NCBI GenBank assembly: GCA_024400915.1
Contig: JAKSLX010000025.1
Coordinates: forward strand, 1 to 31,290
DNA: 31,290 nucleotides
Origin: Treponema sp.
Lineage (GTDB): Bacteria > Spirochaetota > Spirochaetia > Treponematales > Treponemataceae
Direction: 5' to 3'
Under the pieces are notes generated by a model. That model did no database searches and was not told the origin of the DNA. It was given only the letters and a program-made list of their open reading frames with translations. Positions 23,438 through 31,288 of this stretch are shown piece after piece (the first letter of the stretch is position 1; every line of letters starts with the position of its first letter). The position numbers and the translations under genes were made by a program.

Positions 23438-24463
23438 TTAAGATTGAATTTGCGACCTACCAAGCTGTCCGCAGGCTCCGCCGATTTTTTCACCGCGACG
23501 TGTTCTTAAGTTTACATTAAGGTTTGCATTCTCAAGCATTCTGACAAAGGATTTGACTTCATCATTCGATGGTGTTGTAAACTCAAGGCCAGGAACTGGA
23601 TTCCACGGAATAAGGTTGATGTATACATCAAGACCCCTTGCAAAATCTATTAATCTATCAGCACTTTCTTTACCGGTATTCTTTCCTGAAAGGAGGGCAG
23701 CTTCAAGAGTAACTCTTTTCCCCGTTTTTTCAATGAAGTAACCTATTGACTTTTTTAGTTCTGAAAGAGGATTGCCGGAAGTTACAGGCATAAGTTCTTT
23801 TCGTAAATCTTCATCTGCCGTTGTTAGTGAAATTGCAAGCCTCATTTTTGGACCGTTGTTAGCAAGTTCATAGATTCCCTTTATGAGGCCACAGGTACTC
23901 AAGGTTATTCTTCTGCTGCTTAATGCTCTTCCTTTAGGATCAGTCAAAATTGCAACTGCCTTTCGGATGGCTTCCAGGTTTTGCATCGGTTCGCCCATAC
24001 CCATGAAAACAATGTTGTCAAGTTTTCCGGCTTCCTTTTCCATGAAGAGGAATTCTTCTACTATTTCGCCTGCAGTCAGATTGCGACCAAGTCCAAGTTG
24101 TCCTGTCTGGCAAAAGGCACATTTCATTGCACAGCCTGCCTGACAGCTTACACATGCCGTTTTTCTTCCTTCCTTGTCTGTAAGGAGTACTGTTTCTATG
24201 GCTCTTCCGTCATTTAGGGTAATCTGCAGTTTTATTGTTCCGTCCGGATCCTTTAGTACTTGCGAGACTGTGGATGAACGTAGAATTGCAGTTTCTGAAA
24301 GCTTTTCCCTCGTTGCCTTGTCAATGTTGCTCATCTGTTCAAAGGAATCTGCGCCTTTAGCTATCCACTCATAAATTTGTTTTGCTCTGAAAGCCGGCTT
24401 CAGCTGAAGGCTTGTAGAAATTTCTTCCGGTGTTAGACCTGTAAGGACTGTTTTTTCTGACAT
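23438..24463 (-). CDS. rlmN: Dual-specificity 23S rRNA/tRNA adenine-C2 methyltransferase
   Basis: Radical-SAM enzyme that methylates C2 of A2503 in 23S rRNA and of A37 in some tRNAs. The 341 residues include the radical-SAM iron-sulphur motif C111-AMK-C115-AF-C118 and, near the end, GGAC331GQL, where the cysteine corresponds to the methyl-carrying residue of E. coli RlmN. MGMGEPMQN (155-163 region) is also characteristic. It distinguishes RlmN from Cfr only by family resemblance; nothing suggests Cfr. The start has no Shine-Dalgarno. An extended -10 (TG-A-TATAAA) ends six bases before ATG, so the message may be leaderless. It seems to be a single-gene unit. Confidence 0.95.
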   Translation of the reverse strand: MSEKTVLTGLTPEEISTSLQLKPAFRAKQIYEWIAKGADSFEQMSNIDKATREKLSETAILRSSTVSQVLKDPDGTIKLQITLNDGRAIETVLLTDKEGRKTACVSCQAGCAMKCAFCQTGQLGLGRNLTAGEIVEEFLFMEKEAGKLDNIVFMGMGEPMQNLEAIRKAVAILTDPKGRALSSRRITLSTCGLIKGIYELANNGPKMRLAISLTTADEDLRKELMPVTSGNPLSELKKSIGYFIEKTGKRVTLEAALLSGKNTGKESADRLIDFARGLDVYINLIPWNPVPGLEFTTPSNDEVKSFVRMLENANLNVNLRTRRGEKIGGACGQLGRSQIQS

Positions 24464-24469
24464 GCTTAT

Positions 24470-24478
24470 TTTATATCA
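24470..24478 (-). promoter_or_regulatory. Extended -10 immediately before rlmN
   Basis: Minus strand TGATATAAA: TATAAA is the complement of 24470-24475 and TG the complement of 24477-24478. Only six bases separate it from ATG (24463), which predicts transcription starting at or next to the start codon. Confidence 0.5.
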
Positions 24479-24521
24479 GAAAAAAGCCGTTTGTTCTACA
24501 AACACCTGAGTATAGAAAACT

Positions 24522-24552
24522 AAAAAAATCCCCGATGTCATTCCATCGGGGG
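24522..24552 (-). terminator. Terminator of the TPR operon
   Basis: Minus strand CCCCGATG (24551-24544) pairs with CATCGGGG (24537-24530) around six bases, followed by A and seven T. It lies just after the TPR gene stop (24559). Confidence 0.93.
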
Positions 24553-24558
24553 TAAGCA

Positions 24559-25710
24559 TTACATTGCCTTTATCTGCTCTGCATATTCGTTTATGGTCTG
24601 GTTCCTTATTCCAAGGCGCTGGAAGTCTGCTATGATTTCAAGGGCCTTTTGCTTTTTGTTCATCTTTACATAACAATCGGCAAGGTCAATGTACAGACGG
24701 AAATTCTTCTGGTCATCACGCACAAGCCTTGAAAGACGTTCAATGGCTTCTTCGTATCTTCCTTCTCCTTTGCAGATGAGGGCAAGACCAAGGGCAGCAT
24801 AAACATCAAAATCAATGTCCATTGCACGATTGTAGTAATCAGTTGCCGTAGAGTAGTCGCCTGTGTTTCTGTAGGCATCTCCGGTACGGGTAAGAATGAC
24901 TTTGTTTTTAGGATCGATTTCAAGAATCCTGTTCCAGTATTCGATGGAACGGAACTGCTGATTCATTCCGCGGTAGCAGTCTGCAATACCGAAAAGTGCA
25001 TAGAAATTGCGCGGATCCTTGTCCAATGCTTTTTCAAAGTATGGAAGTCCCTTTTCAAAAGTCTTGAGCTTTCTATGGCAGTTTCCGATTGAGGTAAGAA
25101 CGCGGATGTCTACATGTTCAGGGTTTACATCTACCATGCGGGTCCAGTAGAAGAGGGCATCTTTATATTCCTTGAAGTCGTAGTGAAGGTGTCCAAGTCC
25201 AATGAGGGCATAGGCGTTGTTTTCTTCCATCTCAAGAACACGAAGGTAAAGAGTTTTTGATTTCTTGAAGTCGCGGATTTTACGGTAAGCATCAGCCACA
25301 CGAGTAAGTACAGTAATGTTCCTGTCGTCATGGACAAGATACTGTTCCCAAATTTCAATTGCCTTGTGATACTGGTTGATGGCTTTGTAGCAGTCTGCAA
25401 GACCAAAAAGCGCATAGTTGTTGCCAGGATGATAGGAAAGACATTTTGAGTAGTATTCGATAGCATCCTTAAAACGGAATCTCTTTCTTTCGCTATCACC
25501 AAGACCAACAAGGGCATAGTTGTTGTTTTCTTCAAGAGTCAGGATTTTCTTGAAGGCCTCTACGGCATCTTCAGTCCTGTTTTCCTTTAGAAGCTGGTAA
25601 CCTTTTTTTGAGAGCTCGCTAATCTCCGATGTAGAATCGTCTGTCTTTGGAACAACAAAATCCTGTTCCGGTGCTACATCGAATTCCTCACTTTTTACTA
25701 AATCCGACAT
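24559..25710 (-). CDS. Tetratricopeptide repeat protein
   Basis: Cytoplasmic scaffold-type protein of 383 residues without signal peptide. A charged 30-residue N-terminus is followed by about ten TPR units of 34-36 residues up to residue 375, each with the W/L-G-Y-A-F-A-P-type spacing (for example YALFGLADCYKA near 99-110). Similar units recur in a longer period: YALFGLADCYK ... TVLTRVADAYRK and YALFGIADCYR ... VILTRTGDAYRN are near copies, showing internal duplication. TPR arrays bind protein partners, which cannot be named here. AGAGGA lies eight bases before ATG. It follows a small related gene by 33 bp, and a strong terminator ends the unit. Confidence 0.9.
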   Translation of the reverse strand: MSDLVKSEEFDVAPEQDFVVPKTDDSTSEISELSKKGYQLLKENRTEDAVEAFKKILTLEENNNYALVGLGDSERKRFRFKDAIEYYSKCLSYHPGNNYALFGLADCYKAINQYHKAIEIWEQYLVHDDRNITVLTRVADAYRKIRDFKKSKTLYLRVLEMEENNAYALIGLGHLHYDFKEYKDALFYWTRMVDVNPEHVDIRVLTSIGNCHRKLKTFEKGLPYFEKALDKDPRNFYALFGIADCYRGMNQQFRSIEYWNRILEIDPKNKVILTRTGDAYRNTGDYSTATDYYNRAMDIDFDVYAALGLALICKGEGRYEEAIERLSRLVRDDQKNFRLYIDLADCYVKMNKKQKALEIIADFQRLGIRNQTINEYAEQIKAM

Positions 25711-25743
25711 TTAAATTATCCTCTTTCCGACAAGTAATTATTT

Positions 25744-26085
25744 TTAATTGTTTTTTAACATAACAGACACAGTCTGTGAAATTTTTTCTATCAAAGGTTC
25801 GCTCTTTCTCTTGTTATGGGCCAGCATGTATAACTTGAGGGCTTTAAAATACAGATTTTTTTCTGCATACTTATCGCCGACACGAGTCAAACCATCTGAG
25901 TATCCTGTAGTAATGAAGATTCTTTCAGCCATTTCAAATTTCCCTTCGTTGAAAAGTGCATTGGCTTTTCTGTTTAGGGCAACTTTCTGCTGATCCGACA
26001 GACCCTGAACCGGGTTATCTGTAACCTTGATGAATCTGTATTCATCCTGTTTATCATCGATCTGCTTTTTTAAATCTTCAGTCAT
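25744..26085 (-). CDS. Small TPR-like hypothetical protein
   Basis: A 113-residue cytoplasmic protein, first in a two-gene operon with the large TPR protein. The N-terminus is charged and the rest is helical: ALNRKANALFNEGKFEMAERIF (about 36-57) fits one TPR-like helix pair, and GDKYAEKNLYFKALKLYMLAHN (about 71-92) a second. These look like one and a half to two degenerate TPR units. It may be a partner or regulator of the downstream protein; this rests on the shared operon only. The start has a weak TAGGTAG site and a strong promoter 14 bases upstream, giving a very short leader. Confidence 0.8.
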   Translation of the reverse strand: MTEDLKKQIDDKQDEYRFIKVTDNPVQGLSDQQKVALNRKANALFNEGKFEMAERIFITTGYSDGLTRVGDKYAEKNLYFKALKLYMLAHNKRKSEPLIEKISQTVSVMLKNN

Positions 26086-26099
26086 GACTACCTACCAAT

Positions 26100-26127
26100 A
26101 TTGTAAACTCACTTTAACATTTGTCAA
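26100..26127 (-). promoter_or_regulatory. Near-consensus promoter of the TPR operon
   Basis: Minus strand TTGACA (complement of 26122-26127), 16-bp spacer, TACAAT (complement of 26100-26105). The predicted leader before ATG (26085) is only about 8 nt. Confidence 0.7.
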
Positions 26128-26148
26128 GAAATATTTAATTTATCTTAA

Positions 26149-26198
26149 AAATGAGCGGAAATTCATCATTTCTGAAAGTTGAAATTTCAGCTTCCGCT
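26149..26198 (-). terminator. Probable terminator or 3' hairpin of rsmD
   Basis: AGCGGAA (26154-26160) pairs with TTCCGCT (26192-26198). A second stem, CTGAAA (26172-26177) with TTTCAG (26185-26190), is nested inside. On the minus strand the outer stem is followed by CA and five T. It lies 20 bp after the rsmD stop and just before the TPR promoter. Confidence 0.5.
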
Positions 26199-26218
26199 AC
26201 AATATATATCGGTAGGAA

Positions 26219-26800
26219 TCAATTCTGTTCAGTAGTTTTTTCTTCCGGCGCTGTTTTGTAGGCATAGAAATTGACTATGGATCTTCCGTATATTCTTTTG
26301 TCTACGAGGACAAGATTTCCGATTTCGTCGGGGAGGGCATCTTCTTCCGGATAATGAATCATGAGCCTTCCATTTTCCTTGAGCATCTGTCTTGTTCCGG
26401 ATGTTTCAATGAGTTCCTTCCTGAATTTGTATGGAAATGGTGGGTCCATGAAAATGTAGTCATATTTTTCTCTGCATCTTTTAAGGTAGAGTTCGACAGC
26501 CATAAAATGGCATTTGATTCTTACGCCGACTTCTTCCGCCATCTTTACATTTTGAAAAACAATCTTTGCTTTTGATTTATCCATTTCGCAAAGGGAAACA
26601 TCTGTTGCTCCGTGAGATACGGCTTCAAGGGCAATGGTCCCAGACCCTGAAAATAAATCGAGAAAAGATTTTCCTTCAAGGACTGGATCCAGAATTGCAA
26701 AAACGGATTCACGCATTTTGTCCATGGCAGGTCTGATTGCCATTTTTCCGTATGGGGTTTCAGTAAACCTGCCTTTTAGTTTTCCGCCTGTTATTCTCAT
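26219..26800 (-). CDS. rsmD: 16S rRNA guanine-N2 (G966) methyltransferase
   Basis: SAM-dependent methyltransferase of 193 residues acting on 16S rRNA in the assembling 30S subunit. MRITGGKLKGR at the start, RPAMDKMRESVF (23-34), the SAM site DLFSGSGTIALEA (48-60) and the catalytic DPPF (119-122) are all hallmarks of RsmD. The initiation codon is only 3 bp after the stop of the ankyrin gene and has no strong Shine-Dalgarno, so translation is probably coupled to it. The C-terminal dozen residues (TAPEEKTTEQN) are a short charged tail. A hairpin follows the gene. Confidence 0.93.
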   Translation of the reverse strand: MRITGGKLKGRFTETPYGKMAIRPAMDKMRESVFAILDPVLEGKSFLDLFSGSGTIALEAVSHGATDVSLCEMDKSKAKIVFQNVKMAEEVGVRIKCHFMAVELYLKRCREKYDYIFMDPPFPYKFRKELIETSGTRQMLKENGRLMIHYPEEDALPDEIGNLVLVDKRIYGRSIVNFYAYKTAPEEKTTEQN

Positions 26801-26803
26801 TTT

Positions 26804-28291
26804 TTACTTTGCGTTATTAAGAGTCCAGAATGTATTGTCCTGTGGCAATTTTCTGTTGTTCTTTGCGTAGTCAAAGGCAGACATTCCCTTGTCGTTCATG
26901 AGGGATGGGTCTGCTCCTGCATCAAGAAGCTGCTGGATTACATCTGTCGTAGAACTGTACTGGGCTGCATACATCAAAGGTGTCTGGCCTTTCCAAAGTC
27001 TGTTGAGAGGTATGTTCATGTCAAGAAAAAGCTTAATCTTTGCAGCACGAACGTGGCTTGAACTTGTTTTTCCTGTAATGGTGAAAATAAATGCCCTGAA
27101 CACTTCGTCTTCTGCAACAGTTCTGTTCTTGAGAAGAACTGCAAGAATTTCAGGGTTCTTTGAGTAGTCTGCAGCCATAAGGAGTGGTGTAGCGTTGAAC
27201 TTGTTTCTTACTCTTACGTGTGCACCCTTTTCAATGAGCATGTTCACGATGTTAAGGCTGTTCTGGTAGCGGGCAGCATACATGAGTGCTGTCCATCCGT
27301 CCTTGTCGCGGAGGTTAACGTCTGCACCGCTTGAAAGGAGAGTGCGGACATCCCAGTCGTTTCCTGATTTTGCTGCCTTCATGAGGAGGGTAACACCGTT
27401 CTTGTCTGCAAGGTCTGGATTTTCAATTTTTATTGTCTTCTGTTCCACAGTTTCTTCTTGTGGTTCTTCTGCATAGTCAAGAAGGAAAGCACTAGCATAT
27501 GTTTCAACTTCCTGCTTTTTAAGGTCAGGTTTTGGAGTTTCTACAGGAGCAGGTTCTTCAATGAGGGCAACTACTTCCGGTTCATCTGCAACTTCTGCTT
27601 CAGGTTCCTCCTTTTTATCCGCAACTACAGGTGGAACAATAATAGGTGCGACAGCTACAGGAGCTGGTGCTTCAACGACTGGTGCTGGCTCCTTGTAAGA
27701 CATGGCCTCAAGCTCAGCTGCTTCCCTTGCAAGTTCTGCTTCCAGAGCAGCAATGTCGTCAAGGCCGTCTGTCCCTGCACCAGTATAAACTGAATCGCCT
27801 TCATACACATTTGGATCTTCTGCGAATTTGCAAAGTTTTGCATAAACTGATTCCGTAGGATTTTCCTTTGCATAGTGGAAAGAATTTTTCCCGTATTTGT
27901 CAGTATGCAGGATTCTGTTTCTTTTTCTTGAGGCCGTAAGGGCATCAGCCTTTACAAGCATTTCAACTACTTTTGGATCCGAAGAATATTCTGCGGCATA
28001 TGAGAGAACATTGCGGCCATCACTGGTCTTTGCATTAACGTCAGATTCGTAGTCAATGCACATTTTGATGACAGAGTATGGTCTGTTGTTTTTAAGGCAG
28101 AGGTGGAGGAAAGTTTCCTTGTTGTCATAGTATGACTTGTAGAAGAGGGAACGTTCTGATCTGTATGCGCTCTTGATTTCTTTTTCTGTTGCAGAAGCTG
28201 CAAGTTTATTATAGTCAACAGCGACTTTTTTAGCTGTCACTGGAATAATAAGTGACATGGCGAGTATTGATGCAAGGATGTATTTTCTCAT
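26804..28291 (-). CDS. Secreted ankyrin-repeat protein
   Basis: A 495-residue exported protein: signal peptide MRKYILASILAMSLIIPVTA. Ankyrin-like repeats occur in two groups, about residues 58-145 and 295-480, with the recurring pattern YAAEYSS...VVEMLVKAD / YAAQYSS...VIQQLLDAGAD. They are separated by an Ala/Glu/Pro-rich, probably extended linker (about 180-285). Ankyrin arrays bind proteins; the periplasmic partner is unknown. I choose the start at 28291 because two in-frame upstream ATG/Met positions (28327, 28300) lie in or next to the promoter: TTGTTT, 17 bp, TATAAT (complement of 28299-28304). The -10 ends seven bases before this ATG and there is no Shine-Dalgarno, so the message is likely leaderless. 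rsmD follows with a 3-bp gap. Confidence 0.85.
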   Translation of the reverse strand: MRKYILASILAMSLIIPVTAKKVAVDYNKLAASATEKEIKSAYRSERSLFYKSYYDNKETFLHLCLKNNRPYSVIKMCIDYESDVNAKTSDGRNVLSYAAEYSSDPKVVEMLVKADALTASRKRNRILHTDKYGKNSFHYAKENPTESVYAKLCKFAEDPNVYEGDSVYTGAGTDGLDDIAALEAELAREAAELEAMSYKEPAPVVEAPAPVAVAPIIVPPVVADKKEEPEAEVADEPEVVALIEEPAPVETPKPDLKKQEVETYASAFLLDYAEEPQEETVEQKTIKIENPDLADKNGVTLLMKAAKSGNDWDVRTLLSSGADVNLRDKDGWTALMYAARYQNSLNIVNMLIEKGAHVRVRNKFNATPLLMAADYSKNPEILAVLLKNRTVAEDEVFRAFIFTITGKTSSSHVRAAKIKLFLDMNIPLNRLWKGQTPLMYAAQYSSTTDVIQQLLDAGADPSLMNDKGMSAFDYAKNNRKLPQDNTFWTLNNAK

Positions 28292-28298
28292 ACATTTC

Positions 28299-28327
28299 AT
28301 TATACGGGGGAAATTTAAAAAAAACAA
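28299..28327 (-). promoter_or_regulatory. Promoter of the ankyrin gene-rsmD unit
   Basis: Minus strand TTGTTT (complement of 28322-28327), exactly 17 bp, consensus TATAAT (complement of 28299-28304). Start of transcription is predicted at about 28292, on the ATG of the ankyrin protein. Confidence 0.65.
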
Positions 28328-28348
28328 GTTTTCTATATATTATATTCT

Positions 28349-28377
28349 TTGACTTTTATATTTTATCATGATAAAAT
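28349..28377 (+). promoter_or_regulatory. Cellobiose phosphorylase promoter with 18-bp palindromic operator
   Basis: TTGACT (28349-28354), 17-bp spacer, TAAAAT (28372-28377). The perfect 18-bp palindrome ATTTTATCATGATAAAAT (28360-28377) covers the spacer end and the -10. A dimeric repressor bound there would block the promoter. The region lies between divergent genes, but the ankyrin promoter is outside the palindrome. Confidence 0.6.
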
Positions 28378-28447
28378 TCAAAAAATTTTTGTAGACACTT
28401 TTATTATAAAATTGGCTGCAGAATAAAACTATTGAAGGAAAACTACT

Positions 28448-30934
28448 ATGGAATTCGGACATTTTGATGACCAGAACAGGGAATTTGTAATTACAAATCC
28501 AGCAACACCTTGGCCTTGGATCAACTACCTTGGCAACGAGGATTTCTTCTCGCTCATTTCTAATACAGCGGGCGGTTATTCATTCTACAAGGACGCTAAG
28601 TTCCGCCGCATTACACGTTACCGCTACAACGGCGTACCAATGGATAACGGTGGACGTTATTTCTACATCAACGATAACGGAACAGTATGGAATCCTGGAT
28701 GGAAGCCATGCAAGACTGAACTCGACAGTTATGAATGCCGCCACGGTATGAACTATACACGCATCACAGGCAGCAAGAACGGAATCGAAGCATCAGTTCT
28801 TTTCTTTGTTCCTCTCAAGACATGGGCAGAAGTTCAGAAGGTGACACTCAAGAACACAACAAACGCAACAAAGAAGATCAAGCTCTTCTCATTTGCTGAA
28901 TGGTGTCTCTGGAATGCTGCAACAGATATGGAAAACTTCCAGCGCAACTGGTCTACAGGTGAAGTTGAAATCGACGGTTCTACAATCTACCACAAGACTG
29001 AATACAAGGAACGCCGCAACCACTACGCATACTACTCACTTACAAACGCAAAGATTGACGGATACGATACAGACCGCGAATCATTCATCGGTCTTTACAA
29101 TGAATTCGCTGATCCACAGTGCGTAATGGCAGGAAAGCCAAGCAACTCACTTGCCCACGGTTGGTCTCCAATCGCTTCACACTATGTAGAAGTTGAACTT
29201 AAGGCCGGTGAAAGCAAGGACTACATCTTTGTCCTCGGCTATGTTGAAAACGCACAGGAAGAAAAATTCTCTGAAGCAGACATCCAGCGCAAGAAGAACG
29301 GAACTCTCATTTCTTCACAGGACAGCGATGTTACTCTCGTAAACAAGGCAAAGGCAGAAGCCCTCATCAAGAAATTCTCTACAGTTGAAGCTGTAGACGC
29401 TGCATACAATGAACTCCGCTCTATGTGGGATGCTCTCCTTGACAAGTATGTTGTTAAGAGCGACGACGAAAAGCTTAACCGCATGGTTAACATCTGGAGC
29501 CAGTACCAGTGTATGATCACATTCAACTTCTCACGCTCAGCATCATTCTTCGAAAGTGGTGTAGGACGTGGAATGGGATTCCGTGATTCTAACCAGGACC
29601 TTGTTGGATTCGTTCACCAGGTTCCTTCCCGCGCACGCGAAAGAATCATCGACATTGCATCTACACAGTTCCCAGACGGCGGATGCTATCACCAGTATCA
29701 GCCACTTACAAAGCATGGTAACAACGACATCGGCGGTGGATTCAACGACGATCCATGCTGGCTCATCTTCGGTACTGTTGCATACGTTAAGGAAACTGGA
29801 GACTTCTCGATCCTCGATGAACCAGTTCCATTCGACAACAAGGCTGGAACAGAAGTTTCACTCATGGAACACCTTAAGATTTCTTTCAACCACGTTGTTG
29901 AAAATCTCGGACCACACATGCTTCCACTTATCGGACGTGCAGACTGGAACGACTGTCTCAACCTCAACTGTTTCTCTTGGGATCCAAACGAATCATTCCA
30001 GACAACAGAAAACAACTCTGAAGGTTCAAAGGCTGAATCTCTCATGATTGCAGGTCTCTTTGTTGTTACAGGTAAGGACTATATTGAACTCTGTAAGCAG
30101 GTTGGAAAAGACGACGAAGCTGCACGTGCTCAGAAGTGCGTTGACAGCATGATCGAAGCAGTAAAGAAGCACGGTTGGGACGGTGAATGGTACCTCCGCG
30201 CATACGACTTCTACGGAAACAAGATCGGTTCAAACGAATGCGAAGAAGGAAAGATTTTCATCGAATCACAGGGCTTCTGTACAATGGCTGGAATCGGTCT
30301 TGAAGACGGAATGGTTGACAAGGCCATCGACTCTTGTAAGAAGTACCTTGACTGTGAACACGGTATGGTTCTCAACAACCCTGCATATACAAAGTACCAT
30401 GTTGAAATGGGTGAAATCTCTTCTTATCCAGCTGGATACAAAGAGAACGCAGGTATCTTCTGCCACAACAACCCATGGGTTATCATCGGTGAAACAGTTG
30501 CAGGCCGCGGTAACGACGCCTGGGAACTCTTCCGCAAGATTTCTCCAATGTACCTTAAGGACCAGCAGCTCCACAAGGTTGAACCTTATGTAAACTGTCA
30601 GATGGTTGCAGGTAAGGATGCGGCAAAGCCTGGTGAAGGTAAGAACTCTTGGCTTACAGGTACAGCAGCATGGATGTGGCTTACAGTTAGCCAGCACCTC
30701 CTTGGTATTAAGCCATCTTACAAGGGAATCGTAATCGATCCATGTCTCCCAACAGACGTTAAGGGATACAAGGTTACACGCAAGTTCCGCGATGCTACAT
30801 ACAACATCGAGATCGTAAACAATGGTTCTCAGAAGGGAATCAAGGAGCTTTACATCAACGGTGCTAAGGCAGAAGGAAATCTTGTTCCTATGGCAAAGGC
30901 TGGAGAAACAGTTGAAGTTAAGGCTGTGATGTAA
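28448..30934 (+). CDS. Cellobiose phosphorylase, glycoside hydrolase family 94
   Basis: Cytoplasmic enzyme of 828 residues (the family is about 800-830) that splits cellobiose with phosphate into glucose-1-phosphate and glucose, saving ATP in cellulose degraders. GRGMGFRDSNQDLVGFVHQV (373-392) is typical of cellobiose phosphorylases, as are GGGFNDDPCWL (429-439) and GRADWNDCLN (496-505), where the family's general acid Asp lies. The N-terminal beta-sandwich starts MEFGHFDD and the (alpha/alpha)6 barrel follows. AAGGAA is seven to eight bases before ATG. Codons are strongly biased to C-ending AAC, ATC, CTC, CGC and TTC, unlike the other genes here, which signals very high expression. A terminator follows. 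A cellodextrin phosphorylase is less likely from the motifs. Confidence 0.93.
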   Translation: MEFGHFDDQNREFVITNPATPWPWINYLGNEDFFSLISNTAGGYSFYKDAKFRRITRYRYNGVPMDNGGRYFYINDNGTVWNPGWKPCKTELDSYECRHGMNYTRITGSKNGIEASVLFFVPLKTWAEVQKVTLKNTTNATKKIKLFSFAEWCLWNAATDMENFQRNWSTGEVEIDGSTIYHKTEYKERRNHYAYYSLTNAKIDGYDTDRESFIGLYNEFADPQCVMAGKPSNSLAHGWSPIASHYVEVELKAGESKDYIFVLGYVENAQEEKFSEADIQRKKNGTLISSQDSDVTLVNKAKAEALIKKFSTVEAVDAAYNELRSMWDALLDKYVVKSDDEKLNRMVNIWSQYQCMITFNFSRSASFFESGVGRGMGFRDSNQDLVGFVHQVPSRARERIIDIASTQFPDGGCYHQYQPLTKHGNNDIGGGFNDDPCWLIFGTVAYVKETGDFSILDEPVPFDNKAGTEVSLMEHLKISFNHVVENLGPHMLPLIGRADWNDCLNLNCFSWDPNESFQTTENNSEGSKAESLMIAGLFVVTGKDYIELCKQVGKDDEAARAQKCVDSMIEAVKKHGWDGEWYLRAYDFYGNKIGSNECEEGKIFIESQGFCTMAGIGLEDGMVDKAIDSCKKYLDCEHGMVLNNPAYTKYHVEMGEISSYPAGYKENAGIFCHNNPWVIIGETVAGRGNDAWELFRKISPMYLKDQQLHKVEPYVNCQMVAGKDAAKPGEGKNSWLTGTAAWMWLTVSQHLLGIKPSYKGIVIDPCLPTDVKGYKVTRKFRDATYNIEIVNNGSQKGIKELYINGAKAEGNLVPMAKAGETVEVKAVM

Positions 30935-30957
30935 TTTATAGCTTAATTAAAACACAG

Positions 30958-31007
30958 AATCCCGGCAGGGCAGTGATGCATTTCATTGTTCTGCTGGGAT
31001 TTTTTTT
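30958..31007 (+). terminator. Terminator of the cellobiose phosphorylase gene
   Basis: AATCCCGGCAG (30958-30968) pairs with CTGCTGGGATT (30991-31001), one wobble, with a long partly paired loop, and is followed by a run of eight T (31000-31007). Confidence 0.9.
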
Positions 31008-31047
31008 GAAAATATCAAAATTTTTCAATTTTTTTTTGATATTGCTA

Positions 31048-31076
31048 TTGACACTTTTTCGAAGTTTCTATATAGT
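31048..31076 (+). promoter_or_regulatory. Near-consensus promoter of the tRNA cluster
   Basis: Consensus TTGACA (31048-31053), 17-bp spacer, TATAGT (31071-31076), 42 bp before the tRNA-Thr gene. Nothing else lies between. Confidence 0.8.
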
Positions 31077-31118
31077 ATTGAACATCAGCAACGCACTAGC
31101 GAAGTTGATAAAAATTAA

Positions 31119-31191
31119 GCCGCTGTAGCTCAGCTGGTAGAGCGCGTGATTTGTAATCTCGAGGTCCTGGGTCCGAATCCCTGCGGCGGCT
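31119..31191 (+). tRNA. tRNA-Thr (anticodon UGU)
   Basis: The 73-nt cloverleaf: acceptor GCCGCTG with CGGCGGC (one G-U), D stem GCTC/GAGC, anticodon loop TTTGTAA with TGT at 34-36, 5-nt variable loop. Discriminator base is T. Oddities: a U-U mismatch at 29-41, another at 50-64, and the T-loop reads TCCGAAT rather than TTCGAAT. CCA is not encoded. It reads ACA and probably other ACN threonine codons. Confidence 0.93.
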
Positions 31192-31207
31192 TTCCCAATT
31201 AGGGAAT

Positions 31208-31288
31208 GGGGAGTTTCCCGAGTGGTCAAAGGGGGCAGACTGTAAATCTGTTGGTTTTCCTTCGTAGGTCCGAATCCTACACTCCCCA
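31208..31288 (+). tRNA. tRNA-Tyr (anticodon GUA)
   Basis: Class II tRNA with long variable arm. Acceptor GGGGAGT pairs with ACTCCCC, discriminator A; anticodon loop CTGTAAA gives GTA; T stem GTAGG/CCTAC is perfect and its loop is again TCCGAAT. CCA is not encoded. It is 16 bp after tRNA-Thr and shares the promoter. The cluster may continue beyond the window. Confidence 0.95.

Noticed and set aside
23429..23446. AATCTTAAGTTTAAGATT palindrome over the rlmN stop as a terminator
   Set aside because: AT-only stem with almost no loop and no following T-run.
24559..26085. TPR pair as a toxin-antitoxin or defence system
   Set aside because: No catalytic or nucleic-acid-binding motif; ordinary housekeeping surroundings.
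29568..30047. Second-frame reading frame of 159 codons within the cellobiose phosphorylase gene
   Set aside because: Ser/Thr/His-rich shadow created by the biased codons of the real gene.
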